From Rhodoferax sp. (GTDB lineage: Bacteria; Pseudomonadota; Gammaproteobacteria; Burkholderiales; Burkholderiaceae_C), in the NCBI GenBank assembly GCA_018061265.1, contig JAGOUM010000005.1, positions 1 through 64,000 on the forward strand: a stretch of DNA of 64,000 bases, in the 5' to 3' direction. The notes under the pieces are model-generated. The model was given only the letters and a program-made list of their open reading frames with translations. It made no database searches and was not told the DNA's origin. Shown here piece after piece: positions 38,119-47,246 of the stretch (positions within the stretch are counted from its first letter, which is position 1; each line of letters starts with the position of its first letter). A program made the position numbers and the translations under genes.

Positions 38119-39221
38119 AAACACTGCGACGCCTGATTTTTGGTGAGGTGATTTACGCGGTGGCCTTTGTGACGCTAGGTTTCCTGTCACTGTTTTTCTT
38201 CATTGACTTTGTTGAGGAGTTGCAGGTTCTGAGCCGCCAGGGCAATACCAGCTACAAACTGGTGCATGCGCTCAGTTACGTGGCGCTGCTGATTCCCAGC
38301 CACCTGTATGAGCTGATGCCGATTGCGGTGCTGATCGGGACCATCACGGTGATGGCCAGGCTGGCACAAAGCTCCGAGTACACGATCCTGCGTACCAGCG
38401 GGCTCGACCCATGGCGTGCCTTGCGCACGCTGCTGTCGCTGGGCCTGGGTTTTGTGGTGCTCACCTTTGCCGTCGGTGATTACCTGGCACCCGCCGCAGA
38501 CCGGACCGCGCAATTGCTCAAGGCCCGGGCGACCGGTCGCATTGTGCTGGGGCAAACCGGCGCGTGGCTGAAAGAAAAACAGGTACACAGTCAGTTTGCG
38601 GTGAACGTGAGCGAGATTGCGCCGGATGGCAGCCTGCGCAACATCCGGATTTTCGAGTTTGGCAACCAGGGGAATTTGATGTCCATGTCGCATGCGGAGT
38701 CGGCGGTGATCGCCGGCAACGACGCGTGGCTGCTCAAGCAGACCCGGCGCACCGAGTTTGCCGTGTCAGATGCGGCTCAGCCCCGCGTTGAACGCGCCGT
38801 GGTGCCGGAGTTGCGCTGGCCCAATCAGATCAGCGCCGAAATGGTGTCTGCCGCACTACTTGACCCTGACCGGATGAGCACGCTGGCGCTGTTTCAGTAC
38901 ATCCGACATCTCGACAACAATGGCCAATCGGCACAAAAGTACGAGATCGGGTTCTGGCGCAAGGTGTTTTACCCGCTGAGTTGCCTGGTGATGGTGGTGC
39001 TGGCCTTGCCCTTTGCGTATCTGCATTTCCGCTCCGGTGGCATCACCGGCTACGTATTTGGTGGCGTGATGGCGGGTATCAGTTTCTTTTTGCTGAATAA
39101 CGTTTTTGGGTATATTGGCGACCTGCGCAGCTGGCAACCGTGGCTCGCGGCGGCCTTACCCGGGTTGATTTACTCGGCACTTTCCCTGACGGCGTTTGGC
39201 TGGCTGGTGCTGCGGCGCTGA
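38115..39221 (+). CDS. lptG: LPS export ABC transporter permease LptG
   Basis: This is the second permease of the Lpt machine. The 368-aa product starts MKTLRRLIFGEVIYAVAFVT, with SHLYELMPIAVLIGTI in the helix-loop that contacts LptB, a periplasmic domain, and a final membrane bundle (VVLALPFAYLHFRSGGITGYV). It begins within the lptF stop. The ATPase LptB and the remaining lpt genes are elsewhere. Confidence 0.93.
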   Translation: MKTLRRLIFGEVIYAVAFVTLGFLSLFFFIDFVEELQVLSRQGNTSYKLVHALSYVALLIPSHLYELMPIAVLIGTITVMARLAQSSEYTILRTSGLDPWRALRTLLSLGLGFVVLTFAVGDYLAPAADRTAQLLKARATGRIVLGQTGAWLKEKQVHSQFAVNVSEIAPDGSLRNIRIFEFGNQGNLMSMSHAESAVIAGNDAWLLKQTRRTEFAVSDAAQPRVERAVVPELRWPNQISAEMVSAALLDPDRMSTLALFQYIRHLDNNGQSAQKYEIGFWRKVFYPLSCLVMVVLALPFAYLHFRSGGITGYVFGGVMAGISFFLLNNVFGYIGDLRSWQPWLAAALPGLIYSALSLTAFGWLVLRR

Positions 39222-39269
39222 GCCTTGGCAGAGCCGGTTTTGTTCCCTCTTTTAAACCTAAGGATCTTC

Positions 39270-39647
39270 ATGCAAGCAACCGTTTTATTTGGCCATGGCT
39301 CCAGTGACCCGAGCTGGCGCGTGCCCATTGACAAGGTGGCGCAACGCATTCGCGAAACCGACCCCACGGCACAGGTTGAATGTGCCTTTCTGGAGCGAAC
39401 CCTGCCCGATCTGCCCACCACCGTGACCGAGCTGGTGCAAAACGGCGCAACCGGCATCACCATTGTTCCGATGTTTCTCGGGGTGGGCAAACACGCCCGC
39501 GAAGACATGCCCTTGCTGGTCAACCAGCTGCAGCTGGATTACCCGGAGGTGCGTTTTCAACTTCAGCCCTCGGTGGGTGAGGAACCTCTGGTCATTGACC
39601 TGCTGGCCCGCATCGCCAGCCCTGGGACCAGTGCAACACAGGCTTGA
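39270..39647 (+). CDS. cbiX: Sirohydrochlorin chelatase, short CbiX type
   Basis: Short CbiX proteins insert Co2+ or Fe2+ into sirohydrochlorin as homodimers for B12 or siroheme synthesis. The 125-aa product has the metal-binding His in LFGHGSSDPSW and the second His in VPMFLGVGKHAREDMP. AAGGATC precedes the ATG at 39270. No other cobalamin genes are nearby, so the pathway assignment (B12 or siroheme) is open. It is followed 15 bp later by an aminotransferase. Confidence 0.85.
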   Translation: MQATVLFGHGSSDPSWRVPIDKVAQRIRETDPTAQVECAFLERTLPDLPTTVTELVQNGATGITIVPMFLGVGKHAREDMPLLVNQLQLDYPEVRFQLQPSVGEEPLVIDLLARIASPGTSATQA

Positions 39648-39662
39648 CCAGTCAGGATCAAC

Positions 39663-40814
39663 ATGCCCTGCCCTGTGATTGAGTCCAAATTGCCCAAGGT
39701 GGGCACGACCATTTTTTCGGTGATGTCGGCCCTGGCCACTGAGAAGGGTGCAGTCAACCTCGGCCAGGGTTTCCCGGACTTTGCCTGTGACCCGGCACTG
39801 CCCGATGCCGTGACGCTGGCCATGCAACAGGGCTTTAATCAGTACCCACCGATGCCGGGTGTGGCGATATTGCGCGACGCGATTGCTTCAAAAATAGCAG
39901 CAATGTATGGCCGCCAGTATTGCGCAGGAAGTGAAATTACCATCACAGCGGGGGCAACACAGGCGATCCTGACGGTGATTCTGGCCATTGTCCACCCGGG
40001 TGATGAGGTGATTGTCCTGGAGCCCTGCTACGACAGTTATCAGCCCAACATCGAACTCGCCGGTGGCAAACCTGTGCGGGTGGCGCTGACACCGGGCAGT
40101 TTCCGGCCAGACTTTGCCAGGATTGCGGCCGCCTTGACGCCGCGCACCCGCGCCATCGTCATCAACACCCCCCACAACCCGAGTGGCACCGTCTGGTCTG
40201 CGGCCGATATGCGGGCGCTTGAAGCCTTGTTGGCACCCACCAATGTGCTGCTGATCAGCGATGAGGTGTACGAACACATGGTGTTTGACGGCCAGCAGCA
40301 CCAGAGTGCGGCGCGTTTTCCGGGGCTGGCCGAGCGTGCCTTTGTGGTGTCAAGTTTTGGCAAGACCTACCATGTGACGGGCTGGAAGGTGGGCTATGTG
40401 GCCGCGCCCGCCGCGCTGAGCGCCGAGTTTCGCAAAGTGCATCAGTTCAATGTCTTCACGGTCAACACCCCGGTGCAGCATGCGCTGGCGCATTACATGG
40501 CGAACCCTGCACCCTATCTGGGTTTGCCGGACTTTTACCAGCAAAAACGCGACCACTTCCGCGCCGGACTGCAGCACACCCGCTTTGAACTGCTGCCATG
40601 TGAAGGCACTTACTTTCAGTGTGTGCGCACCGCCGGCATCAATTCACTGGGTGAAGCCGAATTCTGCAAGTGGCTGACCAGCGAGATCGGGGTTGCGGCG
40701 ATACCACTTTCGGCGTTTTATGCAGATGGATTTGACCAGCAGGTCATCCGTTTCTGTTTTGCCAAACGCACCGAAACACTGAACCAGGCGCTGGAGAAGT
40801 TGCAGCAGCTCTGA
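39663..40814 (+). CDS. PLP-dependent aminotransferase, YbdL/methionine-type
   Basis: This class I aminotransferase resembles YbdL and kynurenine aminotransferases, which prefer methionine and aromatic amino acids. The 383-aa product has VNLGQGFPDF and INTPHNPSGTVWS, the aspartate in LISDEVYEHMVFDG, the PLP Lys in SSFGKTYHVTGWKVGY and the substrate-carboxylate Arg in IRFCFAKR. A short AT-rich stretch at about 39885-39912 (AIASKIAAMYG) resembles the dispersed repeat. Confidence 0.9.
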   Translation: MPCPVIESKLPKVGTTIFSVMSALATEKGAVNLGQGFPDFACDPALPDAVTLAMQQGFNQYPPMPGVAILRDAIASKIAAMYGRQYCAGSEITITAGATQAILTVILAIVHPGDEVIVLEPCYDSYQPNIELAGGKPVRVALTPGSFRPDFARIAAALTPRTRAIVINTPHNPSGTVWSAADMRALEALLAPTNVLLISDEVYEHMVFDGQQHQSAARFPGLAERAFVVSSFGKTYHVTGWKVGYVAAPAALSAEFRKVHQFNVFTVNTPVQHALAHYMANPAPYLGLPDFYQQKRDHFRAGLQHTRFELLPCEGTYFQCVRTAGINSLGEAEFCKWLTSEIGVAAIPLSAFYADGFDQQVIRFCFAKRTETLNQALEKLQQL

Positions 40815-40937
40815 GGGCCACCGCGCCGGGTTGAAACGCCCAAACTGCGGCACTGCAGCGGCTGTTTTCTGACCATCACGGCTGCAGGCGGGTGCTATTT
40901 TCAGCGTCAAGCCTCGAACACCATCTGAACTTTGAGC

Positions 40938-41207
40938 ATGAAGTGTATGGTCATGAAAACAATGTCAAACACCCACCCACCTGGTAACTCCGGCCATGGG
41001 GTTGAAAGAACTGAACTGCTGGAGGACGTGGACTTTAAATGGCTGATGGCCGGACAGGGCTGGTGGGTTGACACAGGCCGCATCCATACCGACCCGGATT
41101 ACATTCACACCATGCTGGACCTGGCGAGTTCAACCGATTCAGACGTGTTGCATGAGTGCGCCATCCATTTGCAAAACCATGTGCCCATCGGCTCACCTGC
41201 TGGTTGA
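40938..41207 (+). CDS. Small hypothetical protein
   Basis: The product is up to 89 aa, acidic and Trp-rich in the middle (DFKWLMAGQGWWVDTGRIH), followed by a helix (DPDYIHTMLDLASSTDSDVL). Four in-frame ATG codons lie at 40938, 40947, 40953 and 40962, and the true start is unclear. No signal peptide or known domain is visible. The DYIHTMLDLASSSD-type end looks conserved rather than random. It is isolated between an aminotransferase and a convergent rhodanese gene. Confidence 0.5.
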   Translation: MKCMVMKTMSNTHPPGNSGHGVERTELLEDVDFKWLMAGQGWWVDTGRIHTDPDYIHTMLDLASSTDSDVLHECAIHLQNHVPIGSPAG

Positions 41208-41252
41208 ACCGGGGGTTCGCCTGGATTGGGTGAATGCCCCAGCGACCGGATT

Positions 41253-41732
41253 TCAGGTCGACTTTTTAGGTGCCAGTTGCTCGGGCAACACTGGCGGACT
41301 TAACAGTTCATCGGCAAGGTCAATGTCCACCTGTTCATTCTGCGCGTTATACAGCGGCAGCTCGTAGTCATTCCAGCCGCGCACACCGGTCTTCATCGAG
41401 TAGACATCCACATAGCCCATTTGTTGCAGCGTCAGTGCCGCCAGTGCGGTACGGTTGCCGGAGCGGCAAACCAGGACCACCGGTTGATCACGCGCGCCAG
41501 CCAGGGCGGGTACGGTGTCCGAGTAGCCCCAGTCACACGCCGACTCCAGGATACCTCTGGGGACAGAAAGTGAACCGGCGATGTGGCCCGCTGCAAATTC
41601 GGCGGGTTCACGAATGTCAACAATCAGGGTGTGCGGTTTGTCGCGCTGCAGTGCCTCGATATCCCAAGGCATCAGCTCCTGAATGTGCGGCAGCGCATCG
41701 GCCACCAGGTTGGAGAGTGTTTTGACAGACAT
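41253..41732 (-). CDS. Rhodanese-like sulfurtransferase domain protein
   Basis: The 159-aa product is a single rhodanese domain (about residues 25-135) with an N-terminal helix. The active-site loop is VLVCRSGNRT, with the persulfide-forming Cys. VDIREPAEFAAGHIAGSLSVPRG contains the typical D-x-R-E start and the G-H-I turn. Single-domain rhodaneses carry sulfane sulfur to thiolation or detoxification reactions; the partner is unknown. Confidence 0.88.
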   Translation of the reverse strand: MSVKTLSNLVADALPHIQELMPWDIEALQRDKPHTLIVDIREPAEFAAGHIAGSLSVPRGILESACDWGYSDTVPALAGARDQPVVLVCRSGNRTALAALTLQQMGYVDVYSMKTGVRGWNDYELPLYNAQNEQVDIDLADELLSPPVLPEQLAPKKST

Positions 41733-41800
41733 CGGTGTGAACGCAGGAGCTGCGGGCTGGCTAAAAGCCGCGGATTCTATCGGTATCGGCCCATGCCGGC

Positions 41801-42694
41801 TCAGGCTTCGACCACACTGAAGCGGACCTGATCACCTTCGGCAAGTTCAACGCTGCGGCCAAAACCGATGACACCGGTACCCTGCAACACCATTTCTTCG
41901 CGGCGCAATACCAGCTCGGTCTCACCGTCCGGATGAACAAAGGTGCCATTGGTGCTTTGGTCAATGAGGAAAAACTTTTCCTGGCGCAGTTCAATGAAGG
42001 CATGTTGCCGGGAAGCCATCTTGTCTGACACCACAAAGTTGCAGGACAGGTCACGCCCCATCATGATCCGGGGACACAACTGGTTCATGAAATAGGTGTC
42101 GCCGCGAAACTGCAGGTTTAATTGCACCTGGCGTTGCATCACGGCAACAGATGGGGTCGCCATGGTGAGGTCGTCACTGGTTTGCCAGATGATTTCACAG
42201 ACGGCAACACTCTCGTCTTTACCTTTGATTGAGAGCGCCGCAATTTTGCGGGTGGCGGTTCGCAGGATCTTTGGCAACTGCATCACGGTGGCACAGGTGG
42301 CCATGATCTGCCCGCCTTTGGCCAGCGATGTCATACGGGCTGCCATGTTGACCGTGTCGCCAAACACATCGGTGCTGGTGCGAATGACAAATCCGACATG
42401 AAAGCCGATACGGATGCTGCGCTTGTGCCCCTCAACCTGCGGCAGGTCGGCCACCCGCAGTTGAATGTCCACCGCAGCACGCCAGGCATTCTCGGCGTCT
42501 GGCAGAACACACATCAGTTCATCACCAATGGTCTTGATCACTTCGCCGCCGCATTGGCCCACCACGGACCGCATCAACTCCAGGCACTCGTCGACCAGAA
42601 GTTTGGCTTTGGCGTCGCCAAAAATGTCATAAAGCCGGGTGCTGCCCGCCAGGTCGGCAAACATCACCGCGACAGAACCACCTGAAGAATTCAT
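41801..42694 (-). CDS. Class III adenylate/guanylate cyclase with C-terminal FHA domain
   Basis: The 297-aa product has a nucleotide cyclase homology domain at residues about 8-180 (MFADLAGSTRLYDIFGD and VIKTIGDELMCVLPD hold the two metal-binding Asp). A forkhead-associated domain follows at about 205-290 (MGRDLSCNFVVSDKMASRQHAFIEL, STNGTFV). FHA domains bind phosphothreonine, so the cyclase may be recruited by Ser/Thr phosphorylation. No kinase gene is adjacent. There is no membrane segment. Confidence 0.9.
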   Translation of the reverse strand: MNSSGGSVAVMFADLAGSTRLYDIFGDAKAKLLVDECLELMRSVVGQCGGEVIKTIGDELMCVLPDAENAWRAAVDIQLRVADLPQVEGHKRSIRIGFHVGFVIRTSTDVFGDTVNMAARMTSLAKGGQIMATCATVMQLPKILRTATRKIAALSIKGKDESVAVCEIIWQTSDDLTMATPSVAVMQRQVQLNLQFRGDTYFMNQLCPRIMMGRDLSCNFVVSDKMASRQHAFIELRQEKFFLIDQSTNGTFVHPDGETELVLRREEMVLQGTGVIGFGRSVELAEGDQVRFSVVEA

Positions 42695-42767
42695 GCAAAT
42701 ACCGTTGAAGTTCCGGGCACTTTAATCGAAATTCGTCCGGCCTTTCAGGATTTCGCGGATTTGGTGC

Positions 42768-43649
42768 CTAGCGCGACCCATTGCCAGTCGTAGAAAACAC
42801 ATAAATACCCGCCAGCACAAACAGTGTTCCAAAGGCAACCCAGCCGGTAAAGGGTTCGCCAAGCAGCAGCGTGCCCATCAAAATGGTCGACATCGGTCCG
42901 ACCATGCCGGTTTGGGCCGCGAGGCTGGCACCAATACGCTCGATGGCCATCATCACCAACAGCACGGGCACGGCGGTACATACCACAGCATTGACCAGCG
43001 AGAGCCAGATCACCTCCGGTGCCACCAGCGCCGCACCCAGCGGACGCAACATCACGAACTGTGCAATACACAACAGACAAGCCACCGAGGTCGCCCACCC
43101 GACCAGCCGCAACGAACCCAGCCGGCGGACCAGTTCACCACTAAAACTCAGGTAGACCGCATAACTGACCGCACTCAAGAACACCAGCAAGGCACCCAGC
43201 GCGGCGTCGCTGCCGTCAAGTTTGATTTCATGCCCGAACACCAGTAACACACCGCCATAGCTGATCGCCATGCCCACCATCCTGCGACGCGAAATATGGC
43301 GCTTGAACAACAGCCACCCCAGCAACAGCACAATGGTTGGATTGAGGTAAAGGATCAGACGCTCAAGGGAGGCGCTGATGTAGGCCAGGCCAGCAAAATC
43401 AAGAAAGCTGGCCAGATAATAACCACTAAAACCCAACCCGAGCACGCCCCACAGGTCGTGGCGCGTCAAGGCTGGCTTGCCACGACTGGCCCACCAGGCC
43501 ATCAACGCAAAGATGGGCAAGGCAAACAGCATGCGGTACATGATCAGGGTGACGGCATCCACACCATACCGGTACGCCAGCTTGACAATGATGGCTTTGC
43601 CACTGAAGGCAACCGCACCGATGGTGGCCATCAACAGGCCAGGAATCAT
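42768..43649 (-). CDS. DMT superfamily transporter, two EamA domains
   Basis: The product of about 293 aa has ten predicted membrane helices in two EamA repeats, the drug/metabolite exporter layout. The second repeat ends with SLAAQTGMVGPMSTILMGTLLLGEPFTGW. The substrate is unknown. I choose the second Met (43649, MIPGLLMATIGAV). The first ten residues from the ATG at 43679 are encoded by a dispersed repeat that carries its own ATG, so the annotated N-terminus could be an artefact. Confidence 0.85.
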   Translation of the reverse strand: MIPGLLMATIGAVAFSGKAIIVKLAYRYGVDAVTLIMYRMLFALPIFALMAWWASRGKPALTRHDLWGVLGLGFSGYYLASFLDFAGLAYISASLERLILYLNPTIVLLLGWLLFKRHISRRRMVGMAISYGGVLLVFGHEIKLDGSDAALGALLVFLSAVSYAVYLSFSGELVRRLGSLRLVGWATSVACLLCIAQFVMLRPLGAALVAPEVIWLSLVNAVVCTAVPVLLVMMAIERIGASLAAQTGMVGPMSTILMGTLLLGEPFTGWVAFGTLFVLAGIYVFSTTGNGSR

Positions 43650-43703
43650 GTTTTTAGGAGCTACAAGCGCTTTATCCATAAGCGCTGGATGCCATTTTCG
43701 GCC
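43650..43703. repeat. Dispersed repeat copy at the 5' end of the EamA gene
   Basis: TTTTTAGGAGCTACAAGCGC, TTTATCCATAAGCGCTGGA and GCCATTTT make a roughly 50-bp unit with an internal imperfect palindrome (AGCGCTTTATCCATAAGCGCT). It overlaps the possible start of the transporter gene. The copy at 1776-1822 matches in inverted orientation. Confidence 0.6.
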
Positions 43704-43762
43704 GCATTATTCTCACGGGCGGTTGGAGATGGCTACAGAAAAAACGTGCTGGCACTTGCACT

Positions 43763-45556
43763 TCACTGCAGCGGTGGTGTGGACGACAGTATCTCCTCCA
43801 GCACGGTCAGCCCTTCAGCGACACGCAATGCACCGGCAAGTCGCAAGGGGCGCATGCCATCGGTCATGGCCTGGCGCTTCAAGGCGTCGGCACTGGGCTC
43901 CTTGGTGATCAGGTTCTTGAATGCATCAGAGACCACCAGAAGTTCGTACAAACCCATCCGGCCCATAAAACCGGTCATCCGGCAGTCCACACACCCCACC
44001 GCCTTGAACGGTTTATAGGCACCACTGAGCTGCCAGGGTTTGACCACCTCGGCCAGCGCGTCACGCGTGGCCGCTTCGTCTGCCACTTTGCAATGCGGGC
44101 ACAGGGTACGCACCAAACGCTGTGCCAGCACCCCCAGCAAGGTGGCATTGATCAGGTACGACGGCACACCAAGCTCAAGCATCCGGGTCACAGCGCTTGG
44201 GGCATCATTGGTGTGCAGTGTGGAGAAGACCAGATGCCCGGTCAGCGCGGCCTGCACCGCCATCTCGGCGGTCGCCTGGTCACGAATTTCACCCACCATG
44301 ATGATGTCAGGGTCTTGGCGCATCAGTGCCCGCAAGCCTTCCGGAAAACCAAAATCCAGCTGCGTCTGCACCTGAGTCTGATTAAAGGCCGGCTCGATCA
44401 TCTCGATCGGGTCTTCCACGGTGCTGACATTGACCGCTTCGGTGGCCACCCGTTTGAGGGTGGAATACAGCGTGGTGGTCTTGCCCGAGCCGGTTGGCCC
44501 GGTAACCAGAATAATGCCGTTGGGGCGTTTGACCAGCGCCTCCCAGCGTTGTGCGTCGTGCGCAGAGAAACCCAATGCGTCGAGATCCTTCACCGTGGTT
44601 TCCGGGTCAAAAATACGCATCACCATCTTTTCGCCAAACGCGGTTGGCAATGTGGAAATGCGCATCTCGATCTCGTCACCACTGGGGTTGCGGGTCTTGA
44701 TGCGGCCATCCTGCGGGCGACGCTTCTCCATCACGTCCATACGCCCAAGCAGCTTGATACGCGCCGTCATGGCGGCAAGCACCCCCATGGGCATCTGGTA
44801 GACCGGGTGCAGCACACCGTCAATACGGAAGCGGATCACGCCCTGCTCACGCCGTGGCTCCAGGTGAATGTCGCTGGCGCGCTGGTCAAAAGCATACTGC
44901 CAAAGCCAGTCCACCACCTGGACCACACTCTGATCGTTGGCATCCAGCTGGCGGTTGCTCTTGCCCAGTTCGACCAGTTGCTCAAAGCTTGAACCGGCGT
45001 TGTTGCCCGCCTTGGCTGCCGCGCGAACAGACTTGGCAAGCGCAAAAAATTCGACCGTAAAACGGTGGATGTCCTGCGGATTGGCGACGACACGGCGCAC
45101 ACTGCGGCGTGACTGGCGCTCTACCTCGGCCACCCAGTCCGTCAGAAACGGCTCGGCGGTAGCCACCACCACCTCATGCGCCGTGACCTGTACCGGCAAA
45201 ATCCTGTGCCGCTCGGCATAGGCGGGGCTCATGGTGTCGGCCACCTTGCTGACATCCACCTTGAGCGGATCAATCCGCAGGTAGGCCAGGCCCGTCCGGC
45301 TTGCCAGCCATTGGGTCAACTGGTCGATATCCATCGGCTTGTCGTCACTGGCGCGCCGCACCGTGACTGCCGCCAGACGCACCAACGGGTGCTGCGCACT
45401 TTCAGCCTGGGCGCACCGATTAACGATGCGGGTCGACTCCTGCGTGCTGATGACACCGTCGGCCTGCAACCATTGCACCAGGCTGCGCCAGTCCAGTGGC
45501 CCGCGCGGCGGCTGCGGGGCCTGATTCTTGGGAATGGGATGGGGGGAGTGGCTCAT
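43763..45556 (-). CDS. GspE/PilB-family secretion ATPase
   Basis: This hexameric ATPase powers a type II secretion system or type IV pilus. The 597-aa product has an N-terminal GspE-like domain, Walker A GPTGSGKTTTLYS, an Asp box, a Walker B region in MRQDPDIIMVGEIRD, and the His box LVFSTLHTNDAPSA. A zinc-binding segment CPHC ... CVDC lies near the end. The other secretion genes are not adjacent, so the exact system is open. Its start overlaps the stop of the upstream gene by 4 bp (ATGA). Confidence 0.9.
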   Translation of the reverse strand: MSHSPHPIPKNQAPQPPRGPLDWRSLVQWLQADGVISTQESTRIVNRCAQAESAQHPLVRLAAVTVRRASDDKPMDIDQLTQWLASRTGLAYLRIDPLKVDVSKVADTMSPAYAERHRILPVQVTAHEVVVATAEPFLTDWVAEVERQSRRSVRRVVANPQDIHRFTVEFFALAKSVRAAAKAGNNAGSSFEQLVELGKSNRQLDANDQSVVQVVDWLWQYAFDQRASDIHLEPRREQGVIRFRIDGVLHPVYQMPMGVLAAMTARIKLLGRMDVMEKRRPQDGRIKTRNPSGDEIEMRISTLPTAFGEKMVMRIFDPETTVKDLDALGFSAHDAQRWEALVKRPNGIILVTGPTGSGKTTTLYSTLKRVATEAVNVSTVEDPIEMIEPAFNQTQVQTQLDFGFPEGLRALMRQDPDIIMVGEIRDQATAEMAVQAALTGHLVFSTLHTNDAPSAVTRMLELGVPSYLINATLLGVLAQRLVRTLCPHCKVADEAATRDALAEVVKPWQLSGAYKPFKAVGCVDCRMTGFMGRMGLYELLVVSDAFKNLITKEPSADALKRQAMTDGMRPLRLAGALRVAEGLTVLEEILSSTPPLQ

Positions 45557-46317
45557 GACATCACCGGTTTAAAAACCCGGACCCATTTGTCGGCGGGCAG
45601 TCCCCAGCGGGATTCAATCACCGCGGCGCGCGCCATCAGCAACTCGCGCTTGGGGCGCGACGGTGTGTATTGTGCGAGGACAACCGTGTTGCCTTCGCGT
45701 GTTGGCCGGAACGCCCAGACCGCGTCTTTACCAAAAGCGGCGGAGATCTTCTCGACACTGCGATCAAAGCTGGAAGCCCGGCCAAACAGATTGACCGTCA
45801 TCACACCCGAGTCGGTCAACAAACGGCGACAGTGGTTATAAAACGGCAGGCTGTCGAGCACAGGGGCAGCGGCCTCGTGGTCATACAGGTCAACTTGCAG
45901 TGCATCGACCGTGCCCCAGTAAACGGGCTTGAGAATCTCCTGCGCAGCATCGGCCAGCACCACCTGCAAGCCCGGGTTATCGGCCGGCAGCTTGAACCAG
46001 CTATGGCAAGCTGCCAGCACCTGCGGGTTGAGTTCAATCACGGTTGTACTGACCATACGCAACTCTTTGTGGCAAAACTTGGTGAGTGAGGCAGCGCCCA
46101 ACCCCAGTTGCATGGCACGCCGGTCACGCACACTATCCGGCTCCACAAACAGCAGCCAGGCCATCATTCGCTGGATGTATTCATGCACCAGGCCCATGGA
46201 ATCGGCAAGGTACATGGAGCCCTGAATCCACGGTGTGCCCAAGTGCAGATGACGCACCGGACCATCATCAGAAAAATTGGGTTCGGGCAGCGTTTGGCGT
46301 TTTTTCAAGATGCGCAA
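45553..46317 (-). CDS. Spermidine synthase-like methyltransferase-fold protein
   Basis: The 254-aa product has the Rossmann-like spermidine/spermine synthase core: QLGLGAASLTKFCHKEL (nucleotide loop), VIELNPQVLAACHSWF (acidic ribose-binding residue) and ALQVDLYDHEAAAPVLDSL. Relatives lacking the full polyamine pocket are common and often unassigned, so polyamine synthesis is not certain. It is coupled by a 4-bp overlap to the GspE-like ATPase downstream, an association with no obvious metabolic logic. Confidence 0.8.
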   Translation of the reverse strand: MRILKKRQTLPEPNFSDDGPVRHLHLGTPWIQGSMYLADSMGLVHEYIQRMMAWLLFVEPDSVRDRRAMQLGLGAASLTKFCHKELRMVSTTVIELNPQVLAACHSWFKLPADNPGLQVVLADAAQEILKPVYWGTVDALQVDLYDHEAAAPVLDSLPFYNHCRRLLTDSGVMTVNLFGRASSFDRSVEKISAAFGKDAVWAFRPTREGNTVVLAQYTPSRPKRELLMARAAVIESRWGLPADKWVRVFKPVMS

Positions 46318-46346
46318 ATTATCCCCAATCGGGCCGGGCTGCGGGC

Positions 46347-46790
46347 TCAGCCCAGCCGCGCCAGTTCGATCTTCAGGCAGCGGTTTTGCACCGCCACCAA
46401 ACCCGCCGCCTGTGCCTTGGCCAGCGCGGCGTCGTGCGAAATACCCAGTTGTAACCAGATTGCCGACAGCGCCAGGGCGATGGTTTCGTCCACGACAGGT
46501 GGCACATCCTCGCTGTTGCGAAACACGTCAACCAGATCAATTTTCTGGTGGCGCGCGGCCTCCGACAGGGTGGCATACACCGTCTCACCCAAAATCGGCT
46601 CACCACTGGCAGCGGCCACCGGGTTAATCGGGATGATGCGCCAGCCCCGTGTCTGCATATAGGCCGCAACATGGTAACTTTCGCGGTGTGCTTTAGGCGA
46701 CAACCCGACCACTGCCACGGTTCTGCAATGGTTCAGGATGTGCACGATGGCTTGTGCTTCAGTAAGAACGGGAGGTTTGGAACTGCTCAT
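46347..46790 (-). CDS. CoA-binding domain protein (YccU-like)
   Basis: The 147-aa product is a single CoA-binding Rossmann domain. HCRTVAVVGLSPKAHRESYHVAAYM lies near the N-terminus and RGWRIIPINPVAA in the second strand, with VFRNSEDVPPVVDETIAL beyond. The family is widespread and of unproven function. The start at 46790 is chosen because the upstream extension to 46967 would be non-conserved. GGGAGG lies upstream within the coding strand's opposite orientation and is not informative. Confidence 0.8.
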   Translation of the reverse strand: MSSSKPPVLTEAQAIVHILNHCRTVAVVGLSPKAHRESYHVAAYMQTRGWRIIPINPVAAASGEPILGETVYATLSEAARHQKIDLVDVFRNSEDVPPVVDETIALALSAIWLQLGISHDAALAKAQAAGLVAVQNRCLKIELARLG

Positions 46791-46903
46791 GGATGTCTGG
46801 ATGCGGCTAAAACGCCATCTTACGCTGTAGATTCCGCCTGCCAGCGCCGGGACACAGAAAACATTCGCTCTGTACTTGCGTCCTGCTTGACCGGCGTGAT
46901 TCG

Positions 46904-46961
46904 ATACGGTCATGCTGGAGGGAACCAGCGACAAGCAGGTGAATACGGTAAAATGCCGTAT
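46904..46961 (+). promoter_or_regulatory. Operator/promoter region of the toxin-antitoxin operon
   Basis: A perfect inverted repeat ATACGG-7-CCGTAT spans 46943-46961, and its 7-nt centre begins with TAAAAT, which can serve as a -10 box. A third ATACGG half-site lies at 46904-46909. The palindrome ends 15 bp before the antitoxin ATG. Ribbon-helix-helix antitoxins of this type bind such sites with the toxin, so this is the expected autoregulatory site. Confidence 0.65.
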
Positions 46962-46976
46962 CCTCAAGGAGCCACC

Positions 46977-47246
46977 ATGTCCACCACTGCCCGTTTTGAT
47001 CTGACGATAGATGCCGTTGATAAAGACATCATTGCGCGCGCAGCATCACTGATGGGGACGACTATGGCCGGCTTTGTCCGGGCTGCGGCAAAAGAGAAGG
47101 CGCAGGATTTGCTCGACAGGGAGTCGCGTATTACGCTGTCGCAGCGGGACTTCACAGCTTTTGCTACAGCGATCAACGGCGCCTTCACACCAAACGCCGC
47201 GCTCCAAGGTGCGCTGACTGCATCCAGCCAGGTCAAACGTGCTTGA
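46977..47246 (+). CDS. DUF1778 (TacA-like) antitoxin
   Basis: The 89-aa product has a ribbon-helix-helix N-terminus (TTARFDLTIDAVDKDIIARAASLMGTTMAGFVRAAAKEKAQ) that should dimerise and bind DNA. A C-terminal tail (LSQRDFTAFATAINGAF) wraps and inhibits the acetyltransferase toxin. AGGAG lies 5 nt before the ATG. Its end overlaps the toxin start by 8 bp. It most likely represses its own operon through the palindrome at 46943-46961. Confidence 0.9.
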   Translation: MSTTARFDLTIDAVDKDIIARAASLMGTTMAGFVRAAAKEKAQDLLDRESRITLSQRDFTAFATAINGAFTPNAALQGALTASSQVKRA

